Shown here piece by piece: positions 27,231 through 37,089 of a DNA stretch of 63,836 nt. The position numbers and the translations under genes are program-made. The notes beneath the pieces were generated by a model. The model saw nothing but the letters and a program-made list of their open reading frames with translations, was not told the origin of the DNA and did not search any database. Every line of letters begins with the position of its first letter. Positions within the stretch are counted from its first letter, which is position 1. The stretch is taken from positions 1-63,836 of IMG/VR virus record IMGVR_UViG_3300032285_000409, one strand, 5' to 3'. The DNA is from a virus.

Positions 27231-27490
27231 TATTTCTCCAGTGCTTTAGATAACAGATACCGCCACTGTGGCGTGTCGGCTGTCCCCATCAAATCCGGGC
27301 TGTTGTTCCACAGCCAAGTCAGTTGTTCTTCGGTGCATTGACTGTGTGTAATCCACCAGATAGCAAAGCTGTGACGTTCGCTGGGGTTGTGAATTGTCCG
27401 AGCTTTGTACTCGAACGCCGCTATATCGCAGCCCCTTGGTTTCGCTGCTACCAAACCAAACAGAAGGAGTAGTAACAACGTCCATCTCAC
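27230..27490 (-). CDS. Small secreted protein in the lysis block
   Basis: The 86-residue protein starts with a classical signal peptide: MRWTLLLLLLFGLVAAKPRGC, with likely cleavage after VAA. The mature part is about 69 residues with aromatic clusters (FAIWWITHSQC, LTWLWNNSPD) and two cysteines that could pair in the periplasm. There is no lipobox, so it is not a standard outer spanin. The GTG start overlaps the stop of the upstream gene as GTGA. A role in late envelope disruption is inferred from position only. Confidence 0.7.
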   Translation of the reverse strand: MRWTLLLLLLFGLVAAKPRGCDIAAFEYKARTIHNPSERHSFAIWWITHSQCTEEQLTWLWNNSPDLMGTADTPQWRYLLSKALEK

Positions 27491-28197
27491 TTTGCCATCT
27501 CTGTTGCAGCAAGGTTTATACGGGTCTTGACTGCGCCTAAGTCTGACGGTTCTTCGGTGAAACCAACGCTGATATAGCCCTCAAAAGCTCCCATCTCGGG
27601 AGGAACACCACCTCGGCAGATGTATTTGACGCCGTTCTTGGCTTCCCAGTCAGAGGTCTTGCCGCTCACTTCCAGTTTGTCGCAGTGAACTTCCCCGTTC
27701 ATCATGGCTACCACCGAGGCATTGCGCTGGGGGTCTTTCCCAAACAAAGTGGAGTTGTACCCGTCAAGCAAGTTGTCGCGGCCTTTGGCGTTGTACGCCA
27801 GCAGCGTAGTTCTGCCATTAACCACAAGCACCACTTTATGCACCACCACGGTCTGCGCTTCCAAGTCTTTTTGCAGCACCTGAGCAACATGCTCCAACAC
27901 TTTGACTTCTTTCATCTGCGCTTCGTGCTTGGCGTTAGTGATGGCATTCAGAATTACCACCCGGCTATCCCATACCAAGGCCGCAGTGCCCAGCACCAGC
28001 GTCAACACAATGACTGCCACCAGCTTGAACGGACTGTCCACCCATTTGATGAGGTCGATGGCTTGCGCCACCATTGTGGTCTGGGTCTTGATGGGTTTGG
28101 CTGGGGTAGCTACCTTGGGCGCAGCGCGTTTAACCGGAGCCTTTTTAGCTGCCGGTTTCTTGGCTGGGGTTTTAGCTGGCGTCTTGGCGGTAACCAT
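27487..28197 (-). CDS. Single-pass membrane protein with Lys/Ala/Pro-rich cytoplasmic tail
   Basis: The 236-residue protein opens with about 40 residues of alternating Lys, Ala, Pro and Thr, like histone-tail or nucleic-acid-binding segments. A membrane segment (LVAVIVLTLVLGTAALVWD, about 58-76) is followed by a helix and a periplasmic domain with cysteines in GEVHCDKLEV and VKYICRGGVPPEMGAFEGYISVGF. It starts just after the tail-fibre stop and overlaps the secreted protein. It could be an inner spanin-like or superinfection protein; I do not recognise the family. Confidence 0.7.
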   Translation of the reverse strand: MVTAKTPAKTPAKKPAAKKAPVKRAAPKVATPAKPIKTQTTMVAQAIDLIKWVDSPFKLVAVIVLTLVLGTAALVWDSRVVILNAITNAKHEAQMKEVKVLEHVAQVLQKDLEAQTVVVHKVVLVVNGRTTLLAYNAKGRDNLLDGYNSTLFGKDPQRNASVVAMMNGEVHCDKLEVSGKTSDWEAKNGVKYICRGGVPPEMGAFEGYISVGFTEEPSDLGAVKTRINLAATEMAK

Positions 28198-28199
28198 TA

Positions 28200-30044
28200 T
28201 TAACGAAGCTCAACCCAAAAACCACCGGTAAGAGTTTTATTACCTGAAACAGAATAGACTGAACCCGGTGGAACAATGGCCGATAAAGTTGCACCAGCCG
28301 CTCCGTTGGTGGTGTCACCATTGGCGTAACTTACTAGAACACTGTCTACAGTTAAACTAGAATTAGAACTTGCGCCTACGTTAGCTAAGAAAACATTCAC
28401 CATAATGGGCTTACCTGTACTATTGGTGTAGTCGGTATTTTTAGCGCGGCTAGCAGTAACATCTTGCCAAGTCTGGCCCCAACCCAAACCCATGTTTTGC
28501 ACGTAAGCCGTGGTCGCAATCTTGGTGCTGTTATCACCGTTGGATTGCGTAGTACCGGTCGCGCCTGAACTTACAGTAGTTGAAACCGTTGTAGCGGTGG
28601 TTGCGTTCGTGGCGTTTGTAACTGCTGTAGAACCAATAGCCGACGCAATCTGAGCGCCCGTAGCCGCAGTAAACGCCGATGTGCCGTTGCCATAAGCAAC
28701 ACCTGTCAGGGTGGAGACTCCAGAGCCGCCGTTGGCAACTGGGAGCGTACCTGTCACACCGGTAGTTAAGGGTAAACCCGTAGCATTAGTTAGTACTGCT
28801 GCACTTGGTGTACCAAGGTTGGGGGTTGTCAGAGTGGGACTGGTAGACAGGACGTTATTGCCCGAACCGGTAGAAGAGGTCACACCCGTACCGCCCGATG
28901 CAACAGCCAAGGTGGTCGACAAACCAGCAGCCGTACCGGTTGTATTTTGATTTAACGTAGGAATGTCCGCTGCCACGATGGCACGGAAAGTTGGTACCCC
29001 TGCGGAACCATTGGGTGCGGCAAGGACATAGTTGGCAGTTTTGCTGGCATAGGGGTTGGTGGTGTCGCCGTAACCAGAAGCCAAGCTGATAGCCGGAGTT
29101 GTACCGCCCGAAGACACTACGGGAGATGTGCCAGTAACCGAAGTAATTGTGCCGCCCGAACCTGTAGCAGAAATTGTGATGGCCCCAGAGGTATTGGAGA
29201 TGGAGACGCCCGACCCGGCAGTCAGCGTAGTCCGGGTGAAGCCCGTACCGTTGCCAATATCCAAAGCACCGTTGGCCGGAGTAGTTGTCAGACCAGTACC
29301 GCCGTTCGCAATTGGCAGCGTGCCTGTCACCCCAGAAGTCAAAGGCAAACCTGTCAGGTTAGTGGCTGTGCCGCTAGAGGGGGTTCCCAATGCACCACCG
29401 TTAACCACAGGAGCGCCAGCAGTACCGACATTCACCGCCAGTGCAGTGGCTACTCCGGTACCCAAACCTGACACGCCGGTAGAAATTGGCAAACCCGTGA
29501 CGTTGGTCATGACCCCAGAGGCAGGAGTGCCGAGTGCGGGAGTTACCAGCGTAGGACTGTTAGACAATACTGTGCTACCCGTACCAGTAGAGGTGGTCAC
29601 GCCCGTACCACCGGAAGTCACTGGCAAGGCAGTATCGAGACTGAGCGCGGCCATGTGGTTGGTGGCCACTACAACGTCGGTGCCGTTGTTGACCAAAGAC
29701 ATCTTTTTGCCTGCGGGGACGGATACACCGGTCTGACCGCTAACCTTGACCGTGATGGCGCTGGCTGTGGCGTTGTAGATGAAATACAACTTCTTTTTAG
29801 CAGGCACTTGGACTGTGCCGCCACCCGTGCCGGTGAACTCGATGAACATGTTACGGGCCGTGCCGTCCGCGCCATCGGGGATTGTGATGACATCAGTGCC
29901 ACCTGTGCAAGCGTACTGCACGTAACCAGAAATACTCTGCTCAAGCAGAGTGCCCAAATTTGTATTGGTCGTGGTGCCCCATGTACCGGCTTGTTCGCCC
30001 GTACCGATCAGGGTAAGGCCAAGGTTGGTTGAATACGTACTCAT
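28200..30044 (-). CDS. Tail fibre protein with Thr/Gly/Val repeats
   Basis: The 614-residue protein begins [40 protein letters not shown], a conserved N-terminal attachment domain of short-tailed phage fibres. About ten repeats follow of the type [20 protein letters not shown] or [22 protein letters not shown], which make trimeric beta-helical shafts. [15 protein letters not shown] near 500 is a typical shaft-to-tip junction. The C-terminal 100 residues are probably the receptor-binding tip. It lies beside the larger adhesin, so the virion probably has two host-contact proteins. Confidence 0.88.
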   Translation of the reverse strand: MSTYSTNLGLTLIGTGEQAGTWGTTTNTNLGTLLEQSISGYVQYACTGGTDVITIPDGADGTARNMFIEFTGTGGGTVQVPAKKKLYFIYNATASAITVKVSGQTGVSVPAGKKMSLVNNGTDVVVATNHMAALSLDTALPVTSGGTGVTTSTGTGSTVLSNSPTLVTPALGTPASGVMTNVTGLPISTGVSGLGTGVATALAVNVGTAGAPVVNGGALGTPSSGTATNLTGLPLTSGVTGTLPIANGGTGLTTTPANGALDIGNGTGFTRTTLTAGSGVSISNTSGAITISATGSGGTITSVTGTSPVVSSGGTTPAISLASGYGDTTNPYASKTANYVLAAPNGSAGVPTFRAIVAADIPTLNQNTTGTAAGLSTTLAVASGGTGVTSSTGSGNNVLSTSPTLTTPNLGTPSAAVLTNATGLPLTTGVTGTLPVANGGSGVSTLTGVAYGNGTSAFTAATGAQIASAIGSTAVTNATNATTATTVSTTVSSGATGTTQSNGDNSTKIATTAYVQNMGLGWGQTWQDVTASRAKNTDYTNSTGKPIMVNVFLANVGASSNSSLTVDSVLVSYANGDTTNGAAGATLSAIVPPGSVYSVSGNKTLTGGFWVELR

Positions 30045-30053
30045 TTATTTTCC

Positions 30054-33000
30054 TTACGTGTCGATTGGCGTCCAGCCCGGGTTTTGGGATATGTCGATCA
30101 CCGTCCAGCCTGACGACTGGGCATTATTGATATTTTGCCAGTTAGCGGTCTGGCTGTCATCTATCACGTTCCAAAGATATGCGCCAATCACGGAATCCAA
30201 AGCCGTGGCGCTATCCACAAAAGCGGCATTGAGGACGCCGTTAGATGCGGGACTGTCGATGGCTGTTATGGCTTCCTGAACCTGTGGTTTGAACACCGAG
30301 GGGGCAACCAACGTCACGTCCGTCACCGTACCAGTCTCAGCAATCTGGCCCAAGAAGTTCATCAAGGAGCTGGTCAAATCGCTGGCTGTAGCGGTTTCAG
30401 ATACACGGCCCACAAAGATAACGACTGACCGGGTTGTATCTGTGGCTGTAGCGGTTTCGGCGATTGCGCCAGTGGTTGTACGGTTAGCAGCGGGGCTGTC
30501 CGTTGCCGTGGCTGTCTCTGCCACACTGGGCTTGAATATGTTGTTGGCTGTGCTAGTCGCATCAGTAGCCGTGGCTGTCTCCGCAAGGCTTGGATTAAAC
30601 GTATTGTTGGCTGTGCTGGTTGTGTCTGTGCCTGTGGCTGTTTCTGCAAGGCTTGGATTAAACGTATTGTTGGCTGTCAGTGCTGCGTCTGTAGCTGTGG
30701 CAGTTTCTGACAGAGAAGAAGTTAAGTACAATCCACCCAATATGATGTCCGTGCTTGTAGCAGTTTCTGCCACGCTTGGGTTGGCTGTGTATTGTGCAGA
30801 CTGAGCGTCAGTTGCTGTAGCGGTTTCGGATACGCTTGGGTTAGCCGTGTATTGGGATGAAATGGCGTCCGTACCCGTGGCTGTCTCAGCCGTAGCAGGG
30901 TTGAACGTGTTGTTGGCTGTCAGCGTGGTATCCGTTGCTGTGGCCGTTTCAAAAATAATTCCGGCAAACGCAAACTGACTGGCTGTTGTATCTGTAGCTG
31001 TGGCCGTCTCAGCAATGTTGCTGCTGATTAGGAATGTCGTCGATACCGTGTCCGTGCCCGTAGCTGTTTCTGCCACTTGGGCCAGCAAAGTTAAAACGGA
31101 AGAAAGCGCATCAGTTGCCGTTGCGGTTTCGGACAGGCTGGAGTTAAAAGTGCCAGTAGTAGAAACGCTGTCTGTGGCTGTAGATGTCTCAGCGATGGTT
31201 GACAAGAACGCTTGGATCGCAGCAAACGCATCGGACGCTGTGGCTGTTTCAGACAGGCTGGAGTTGTAAGTTGTTCCACCCGGTGTGTAGATGATGAAGA
31301 TCATGCCCTGACCACCAGCACCGCCAGCATTTACGCCTGTAGTTGCACTATTTCCACCGCCACTGCCACCCGCACCATAAGCCGTGCTTGCTCTACCCGG
31401 CTGGTTTCCACCGGGGCCACCAGCACCGCCGCCACCGCCTACAGTGCTGGAAATTTCAATGCTTGAACCGCCAACAGCGCCCAAGTTACCGTTAGCACCA
31501 CCACCACCTCCACCACCGTTTGTACCCGCAGTGCCTGCTGCATTGGTACCGCCAATACCACCACCTGTGCCGCCAAAATTGTTACCGCCAGTACCGCCTA
31601 CGTTAGATGCGCCTGCCGTACCAGCGGAACCCCCGCCATTACCCCCGCCACCGCCGCCAGCAGATAATGAAATATCGGAAGTACCAGCGCCACCTGCCCC
31701 ACCTGCACCGTTGGGGCCAGCAGAACCTCCGCCACCACCGCCGCCACCGCCAGTACTACTAACGGTAGTGATACCCCCTGCGCCACCGTTACCACCTGAA
31801 TAAGTGCCAGTGCCCCCTGTTCCACCTACAGAAGTTGGGGTTGCAGTTGTAGAACCGCCACCACCACCTGTTGCAGTTTGAGCATTAAATGTGGTTGTGC
31901 CGCCACTGCCACCCGTACCACCGGCCGAAGTCCCTGCTGTACCCGCAGCACCTACGGAGTAAGCAATAGCGCCTGAAAGCGTCTGATTGGTCAGTACGCG
32001 ATAACCACCACCACCACCTCCGCCACCCGCAGCTTTATTGGTAGCACTTGTGTAGCGTGATCCACCACCGCCACCGCCACCACCAATCAAGTGAATGGTG
32101 TTATTTGAACTATTCCAATCAGCAGGAACTGTCCAGCTTGAGCCTGACAAAAGTAAGTAAGCTACGACCGTGGAAGCAGCAAACAAGATGCCGCTGTTGT
32201 TACCTGAATTAGTAGAGTTTGCCCCTGCGTACCATTTGTAAGGCGCTGTACCGTTTGTAGCAAATGGGGTGAATGACAGGTCTTGGACATTGAGGTAGTC
32301 AGTGGATACTGTGCCACCGCCTGTGAGGGCAATCGTTGCTTGTGTACCTGCTGTAGAGCTATTAAGCGTCAACAAATTTCCCGCTATACCTGCCGCTGTA
32401 AATGCTGCCACTGTGGTTGTCGTAGATGCAGGAAACGTAATTGTTGTTGCACTAGTAGCTGTGTAAGTTGCGGTAATGTTGTTAAAAGTATTTGCACCAG
32501 TAATGGTCAAAGCACCAGCTCCGCCATTGTTAAGCGTACAGTTATAAGTAGCACCATTACCATTAAATGTTTTAGCAGATGCACTTGTAAGGCTAATTGT
32601 TCCAGTACCTGTTCCAGCTGTGCTAGTAAATCCCGTTGAATTACCATTAAATGGATTTACACTAGCAGAACTAAGAAGCAAAGTTCCACCATTAAATGTT
32701 AAATTTTTTGTTCCTGCTGTTATTGAAAAAGCAGCAATTAAACCAGATAATGTTAATGTTTTACCATTTAGATCAAGCGTTCCATTTCTAAGTGAAAATG
32801 CGCCTGCGCCCGAAGCGGTTGATAATAACGCATCTTGTAAAGTAACCGTACCTGATGGCGAGTTAATTACTAAACCTTGAGTAAATGTAATACCAGCGCT
32901 TGTGATTTGCTGCGTAATACGTCCACTAAAAAACATTTGACCCGTACCACTCAACGTAGTGCCAGTTCCGTTAATCCAGTTACCGTAAATTGCAGGTGTA

Positions 33001-36000
33001 CTCGAACTTGTAGCCAGCGTCATTGTGTTGCTGGTACGGGCAGACATATCTATCGTGCCAATGTTGTAGTTGGCGTTGACGGTGACGGTTGCTGCTGAAT
33101 TAAGTCCAGTTGATTGAAAAATTGCCGTATCTTGGGCAAGAGGAAAATTGTTGATGGCTGGTGTACCACCGCCCGTTGTTGCCCAGCCAATTGCACCGCC
33201 CCAGTTACCACCAGCAGCAAGATTCCAATATTTGTTTACACCAGCGCCAAACGTAATACCGCTGTTGCCTTTGCAGTCACCAAGGCGAGTGCCTGATGCT
33301 GGAGCCGCTGCACCTGCAATCGTGATGTCTTGGAAGTCAGTATCTGTAAAAGATACCGCAGCGCAAGTTAATGTGCGCGCTGTGCCTACTGTGTCTGACT
33401 GCGCAAACGTGCGCATTGTTGCATCTGTACCAGCGGCAAGCGTAAAAGTTCCGTTAATGGTTTGATTTGCGCCAAATGCAACAGGTTTTACACCGGCTGC
33501 CGTTGTGTTATTAATAGTTAAATTATTAAACGTGTTAACACCAGTAATTGTTGTTGTGCTAATTGAAGTTGCTGTACTGGTTACGTTGTAATATGTTTGT
33601 CCACCGCCAGCAAATGTTGCAGGAGTAACAGATAAATTTATTTGAGATGTGCCAGCATTTAAGGTTCCGCTGGTATAACTAAAAGGTGTAGTAGTACTTA
33701 AAGTTATTGTTGATGCATTAAGTGTTAATGTGCCGCCACTAACCGCAATTCTCCCTGATGAAACAGCATAATTACTTGCAGAAGTGCTAAATGTTCCACT
33801 AGTTACTGTAATAGAATTTGTAGAATTATTTATTGCACTTCCAAGCGTCCAACCGCCTCCTGCACCATTAAAATTTATATTGCAATTTAAGGTTGTGCCA
33901 TTGGTTGTAATGGTTTTTCCTGTGGCTGTAGCATTAAATGTTATGCCACTGCCCGCTGCATTCCACACCGTAGCTGCCACCAATGACATCGACCCGCTAA
34001 TGGCAAACGATGGCACAGTACCATTACCAAACGTCACCGTACCTGCTGACACGGTAATATCGTTACAAGTCAAAGCACCCGTACAGGTGACTGTGTAGGT
34101 AGTTGCTGAATCAAAGAATACGTTGTCTTGCGGAATTGGTACCGATGCGCCACCACTGCCACCTGATGTAGCAGACCAGTTAGTTGTAGAGGTTGTGTTC
34201 CATGTACCTGCACCGCCAACCCAGTAACGGCTTCCAAAAGTAAAATTCCAACCAGTGTTGTTACCACCGTTGGTTGATGCTATTGCGTTCCACGTTGCTC
34301 CGCCTGTGGCAGTGGAGTAGCTAATGGATGTGTAATATGCAGCAACAGTTCCAGAAGCTTTGGACAGCGTGAAGGCCGATGTGGTCGTGCTGCCCAGCGT
34401 TAACGTACCTGTAGAAGTTCCCGTTGCTGAAAAGTTGCTTACTGTGGTGGTTGTGCCAGCGGTGAAGGTAATAGCCGTTGCACCAGTCGTTGTATACGTC
34501 GCGGTAATGTCGTTGAACGTATTTGCGCCAGAGATGGTCAAAGCTCCCGCGCCACCTTGGTTCAAGGTGCAGTTATAGGTAGAGCCACCGCCAACAAATG
34601 TTTTGGCGCCTACAGAAGTAAGTGTAATTATACCAGTTCCCGTGCCTGCCGTGGTTGTAAATCCGGTTGGCGCAGCATTGTTAAAAGGTGTTGTAGCCGA
34701 GGCAGCAATTGATAATGTTCCGCCATTAAATGTTATATTTTTTGTTCCAGCGGCAGTAATAAAACCACCATTTGCATTAGATATTGTGTAGGTTTTACCA
34801 TTTAAGTTTAATGTGCCGTTAGTAAGTGTAGTTGTTGGGCCTAAAGTGCCATCATTTGTAAAGTTATCTTGAAATGTTATTGTGCCGCCGGGGGAGTTAA
34901 AGATAACATTAGTAAATGTTTGCCCAGATGTGGTAATTGATTGACTTCCACGACCTGAGAATGTAGTGGTTCCATTTGAAAATGTAACACCTGTACCTAA
35001 AATCCAGTCCCCTGATATATTCATTGCTGCGCTACCAGCACTCAATGTCATTGTGTTGGTTGTGCGGGCAGATGTATCAAGAGTACCAACGTAATAACTG
35101 GAGTTAACAGTAACAGTGGCTCCTGAATTTAATCCGGTAGCTTGAACAATAGCTGTGTCTTGTGCGAGAGGGAAATTGGTTGTTGCAGGAGTTCCACCGC
35201 TTGATGCCGCCCAAGCCACATCACTCCAGTTGCCGCCAGCAGCAAGGTTCCAATAAACAGTTTTAGCTGCGGGGAACGTAATACCACTATTACCTTTACC
35301 ATCTCCAAGGCGTGTACCTGTAAATGGTGCTGCTGCGCCTGCGCCTGTGATGTCTTGAAAATCAACGTCAACTAAAGATACAGCAGCGCAAGTTAATGTG
35401 CGGGTTGTACCAATTGCATCTGTTTTAATTACCATTCGGTATCCAGCATTTGCATTGCCAGCAAATGTAAGGGTGCCGTTAACGGTTTGGTTAGCACTTA
35501 AAGTTAAGCTACCAATACCAATAGTTGCAGTTCTTGGGTTAACTGTTAAATTGTTAAATGTATTTGCACCCGTAATTGCTGGGCCTGTAGCTACCGTGCT
35601 TGTATTTCCAGTAAAAGATACGTTGTAATAAGTTTGACCACCACCAGCAAAAGTTACTGCGTTAGTAGCAGAAAGATTTATTTGCGAAGTTCCAGCGGTA
35701 ATAGTTCCGCTGGTATATGTAAATGGTGTGGCGTTTGTTAATGAGACTGTTGAACCATTTAGCGTTAATGTTCCACCTTGAACAGTAATTTGAGTGCCTG
35801 TTAGCGCATAATTGCTTGCGGATGTGCTAAATGTGCCAGCAGTACAAGTAATAGAAGAACTTGTTGTTAGCGCACTACCAAGTGTCCATGCACCACCCGA
35901 ACCATTGAAAGTTAATGCGCCTGATAATGTAGTGCCATTAGTGGCAATTGTTTTGCCTGTGGTTGTGGCATTAAAAGTAATTGCACCAGTGGCACTCCAT

Positions 36001-36845
36001 ACTGTGCCAGCCAGCAAAGACATAGAGCCGCTGATAGCAAATGTGGGTGTGGTACCTGTAGAAAATGTTACCGTACCTGCTGACACAGTAATGTCTCGGC
36101 AAACCAAAGCACCCGTACAGGTGACTGTGTAGGTGGTTGCTGAATCAAAAATTACGCTGTTTGATGCTGTGGGTACAGGTTGTCCACCCGTACCGCCTGA
36201 TGCTGTTGCCCAGTTAGTTGTTGTGGTTGTGTCCCATGTACCTGAACCACCAACCCAATAGCGATCACTTGGAATAAGCGAAATAGAAACTGCCGCCAAT
36301 GTGCTAGACGCTGAAACCGTAGCAGTTCTAGCAGTTGTAGTGCCCGCAGCAGCTTGTGCCTCATCAACAACCAATATGCCATTTACTGTGCCAGTAGAAG
36401 CTGAACTAACTCGGCTGGTTGTTGAAACTGGAGCAACCCATGTCGCTGACGTTGGAGTACCACAATAAAAACTTATAACGTATTCATTCGTGACAGTTGT
36501 TGTGCCTGTCAATGTGGCTACGGTTAATCCTGTTGCCGTGTTGATGGTTGTGGCAATGTCAACGCCAGTAGAACCACGATAAGCAACCATGACAGCGCAA
36601 GTGCTTGCGCCAGCTACAGTTAGTGCAACAGAAGCTTCAGATGCCGTTGCTGTCTTTGTATATACGTTTAAGTTGTTGCCGCCAGCCTGACTTCTTTGAC
36701 GAGTCCATCCAGATGGTGTTGTTGGTGTCGCAGAGCCTGTAGTAGTGATAATCAAAATATCACCAGCCGCATAACCTGTAGGTACAGGCACAGTCGGGTT
36801 AGTACCCGTGACTACAGCACCAGCAGCAACAAACGAAATTGGCAT
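30054..36845 (-). CDS. Giant repetitive adhesin / tail fibre
   Basis: A 2263-residue receptor-binding candidate in four parts. Residues 1-200 are a beta-rich head with PTTPSGWTRQ and a SLIPSDRYWVGG junction. A Thr/Ser/Gly-rich solenoid comes next, in two copies of about 675 residues, each opening RYWVGG(S/A)GTW. Residues of roughly 1580-1850 are Gly-rich (runs such as GGGGGGG with GAGGAG and GGTGG). The last 400 residues hold 16 clear ETATATD-type repeats and end in four W..I....Q units. There is no signal peptide, as expected for a virion part. The start follows a weak AAGAG site. Similar mosaics occur in environmental phage fibres; the receptor is unknown. Confidence 0.82.
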   Translation of the reverse strand: MPISFVAAGAVVTGTNPTVPVPTGYAAGDILIITTTGSATPTTPSGWTRQRSQAGGNNLNVYTKTATASEASVALTVAGASTCAVMVAYRGSTGVDIATTINTATGLTVATLTGTTTVTNEYVISFYCGTPTSATWVAPVSTTSRVSSASTGTVNGILVVDEAQAAAGTTTARTATVSASSTLAAVSISLIPSDRYWVGGSGTWDTTTTTNWATASGGTGGQPVPTASNSVIFDSATTYTVTCTGALVCRDITVSAGTVTFSTGTTPTFAISGSMSLLAGTVWSATGAITFNATTTGKTIATNGTTLSGALTFNGSGGAWTLGSALTTSSSITCTAGTFSTSASNYALTGTQITVQGGTLTLNGSTVSLTNATPFTYTSGTITAGTSQINLSATNAVTFAGGGQTYYNVSFTGNTSTVATGPAITGANTFNNLTVNPRTATIGIGSLTLSANQTVNGTLTFAGNANAGYRMVIKTDAIGTTRTLTCAAVSLVDVDFQDITGAGAAAPFTGTRLGDGKGNSGITFPAAKTVYWNLAAGGNWSDVAWAASSGGTPATTNFPLAQDTAIVQATGLNSGATVTVNSSYYVGTLDTSARTTNTMTLSAGSAAMNISGDWILGTGVTFSNGTTTFSGRGSQSITTSGQTFTNVIFNSPGGTITFQDNFTNDGTLGPTTTLTNGTLNLNGKTYTISNANGGFITAAGTKNITFNGGTLSIAASATTPFNNAAPTGFTTTAGTGTGIITLTSVGAKTFVGGGSTYNCTLNQGGAGALTISGANTFNDITATYTTTGATAITFTAGTTTTVSNFSATGTSTGTLTLGSTTTSAFTLSKASGTVAAYYTSISYSTATGGATWNAIASTNGGNNTGWNFTFGSRYWVGGAGTWNTTSTTNWSATSGGSGGASVPIPQDNVFFDSATTYTVTCTGALTCNDITVSAGTVTFGNGTVPSFAISGSMSLVAATVWNAAGSGITFNATATGKTITTNGTTLNCNINFNGAGGGWTLGSAINNSTNSITVTSGTFSTSASNYAVSSGRIAVSGGTLTLNASTITLSTTTPFSYTSGTLNAGTSQINLSVTPATFAGGGQTYYNVTSTATSISTTTITGVNTFNNLTINNTTAAGVKPVAFGANQTINGTFTLAAGTDATMRTFAQSDTVGTARTLTCAAVSFTDTDFQDITIAGAAAPASGTRLGDCKGNSGITFGAGVNKYWNLAAGGNWGGAIGWATTGGGTPAINNFPLAQDTAIFQSTGLNSAATVTVNANYNIGTIDMSARTSNTMTLATSSSTPAIYGNWINGTGTTLSGTGQMFFSGRITQQITSAGITFTQGLVINSPSGTVTLQDALLSTASGAGAFSLRNGTLDLNGKTLTLSGLIAAFSITAGTKNLTFNGGTLLLSSASVNPFNGNSTGFTSTAGTGTGTISLTSASAKTFNGNGATYNCTLNNGGAGALTITGANTFNNITATYTATSATTITFPASTTTTVAAFTAAGIAGNLLTLNSSTAGTQATIALTGGGTVSTDYLNVQDLSFTPFATNGTAPYKWYAGANSTNSGNNSGILFAASTVVAYLLLSGSSWTVPADWNSSNNTIHLIGGGGGGGGSRYTSATNKAAGGGGGGGGYRVLTNQTLSGAIAYSVGAAGTAGTSAGGTGGSGGTTTFNAQTATGGGGGSTTATPTSVGGTGGTGTYSGGNGGAGGITTVSSTGGGGGGGGGSAGPNGAGGAGGAGTSDISLSAGGGGGGNGGGSAGTAGASNVGGTGGNNFGGTGGGIGGTNAAGTAGTNGGGGGGGANGNLGAVGGSSIEISSTVGGGGGAGGPGGNQPGRASTAYGAGGSGGGNSATTGVNAGGAGGQGMIFIIYTPGGTTYNSSLSETATASDAFAAIQAFLSTIAETSTATDSVSTTGTFNSSLSETATATDALSSVLTLLAQVAETATGTDTVSTTFLISSNIAETATATDTTASQFAFAGIIFETATATDTTLTANNTFNPATAETATGTDAISSQYTANPSVSETATATDAQSAQYTANPSVAETATSTDIILGGLYLTSSLSETATATDAALTANNTFNPSLAETATGTDTTSTANNTFNPSLAETATATDATSTANNIFKPSVAETATATDSPAANRTTTGAIAETATATDTTRSVVIFVGRVSETATASDLTSSLMNFLGQIAETGTVTDVTLVAPSVFKPQVQEAITAIDSPASNGVLNAAFVDSATALDSVIGAYLWNVIDDSQTANWQNINNAQSSGWTVIDISQNPGWTPIDT
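30195..31260 (-). repeat. ETATATD-type tandem repeats in the adhesin
   Basis: On the minus strand this segment encodes 16 clear copies and two degenerate copies of a unit ending (S/A)ETAT(A/G)TD, mostly 22-26 residues apart. DNA copies differ mainly at third positions (GTGGCTGT, GTAGCGGT, GTTGCCGT variants), which argues for age and selection on the protein. Recombination between units could change fibre length. Confidence 0.85.
31286..32095 (-). repeat. Glycine-rich segment of the adhesin
   Basis: About 270 codons in which glycine exceeds half of many stretches, with polar Thr, Ser and Asn between them. Such regions form polyglycine-II sandwiches in receptor-binding tips like phage S16 gp38. 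Here that fold is inferred from composition. The segment starts at the Trp-containing SWTVPADWNSSNNTIHLIGGGGGG and ends at MIFIIYTPGG, the usual borders of this kind of insert. Confidence 0.75.
32300..36270 (-). repeat. Internal duplication of a ~2-kb solenoid module in the adhesin
   Basis: Two modules, about 34235-36270 and 32300-34235, encode the same order of landmarks: RYWVGG.GTW, TYTVTCTGAL, DITVSAGTVTF, YWNLAAGGNW, NFPLAQDTAI and NTMTL. The copies differ throughout, so the duplication is old. The borders are approximate. Confidence 0.8.
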
Positions 36846-36848
36846 GCG

Positions 36849-37025
36849 TTACTCTTGCGGAACTTCTTCAACAGGGGGAGCGGTAATCAAAGCCAGCCAG
36901 TTATCCAAGCGTTGCTGTTTCATGGCTTCAATTTCAGCATCACTGGGCATTTCTGCATCATCAGGAAACCACAAAGCGTCTGCAAATTTGCCGTACTGGG
37001 TTTCAAATTCAAAGTCGATTTTCAT
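36849..37025 (-). CDS. Small acidic protein upstream of the adhesin
   Basis: The 58-residue protein, MKIDFEFETQYGKFADALWFPDDAEMPSDAEIEAMKQQRLDNW..., has an aromatic N-terminal strand pair and an acidic helix. It ends 3 bp before the adhesin start. ATG 37025 is preferred to a GTG at 37037. Position directly before a fibre suggests a chaperone for fibre folding or an attachment factor, but no family is recognised. Confidence 0.65.
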   Translation of the reverse strand: MKIDFEFETQYGKFADALWFPDDAEMPSDAEIEAMKQQRLDNWLALITAPPVEEVPQE

Positions 37026-37038
37026 GGAAATCACCAAG

Positions 37039-37064
37039 TAAAAACACCCGCGCTGGGCGGGTGT
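37039..37064 (-). terminator. Rho-independent terminator (minus strand)
   Basis: The stem ACACCCGC/GCGGGTGT (37044-37051 with 37057-37064), with a 5-base loop, is followed on the minus strand by TTTTT. It lies 26 bp past the stop of the gene at 37090-37668 and separates the structural group from the fibre genes, so some read-through or a further promoter is needed for the adhesin. Confidence 0.8.
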
Positions 37065-37089
37065 AGTTTAGCCTATGCAAGCCGAGCTA

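Noticed and set aside
27246-27512. 88-codon frame embedded in the secreted-protein gene, considered as an embedded outer spanin
   Set aside because: No lipobox or signal peptide; sequence looks like an off-frame shadow.
29128-29736. 202-codon plus-strand frame opposite the tail fibre
   Set aside because: It is a Pro/Val/Thr-rich mirror of the Gly/Thr repeats, a usual artefact of repetitive fibre genes.
31384-31803. Proline-rich plus-strand frame opposite the Gly-rich adhesin segment
   Set aside because: Runs of Pro are simply the complement of Gly codons. There is no ribosome site.
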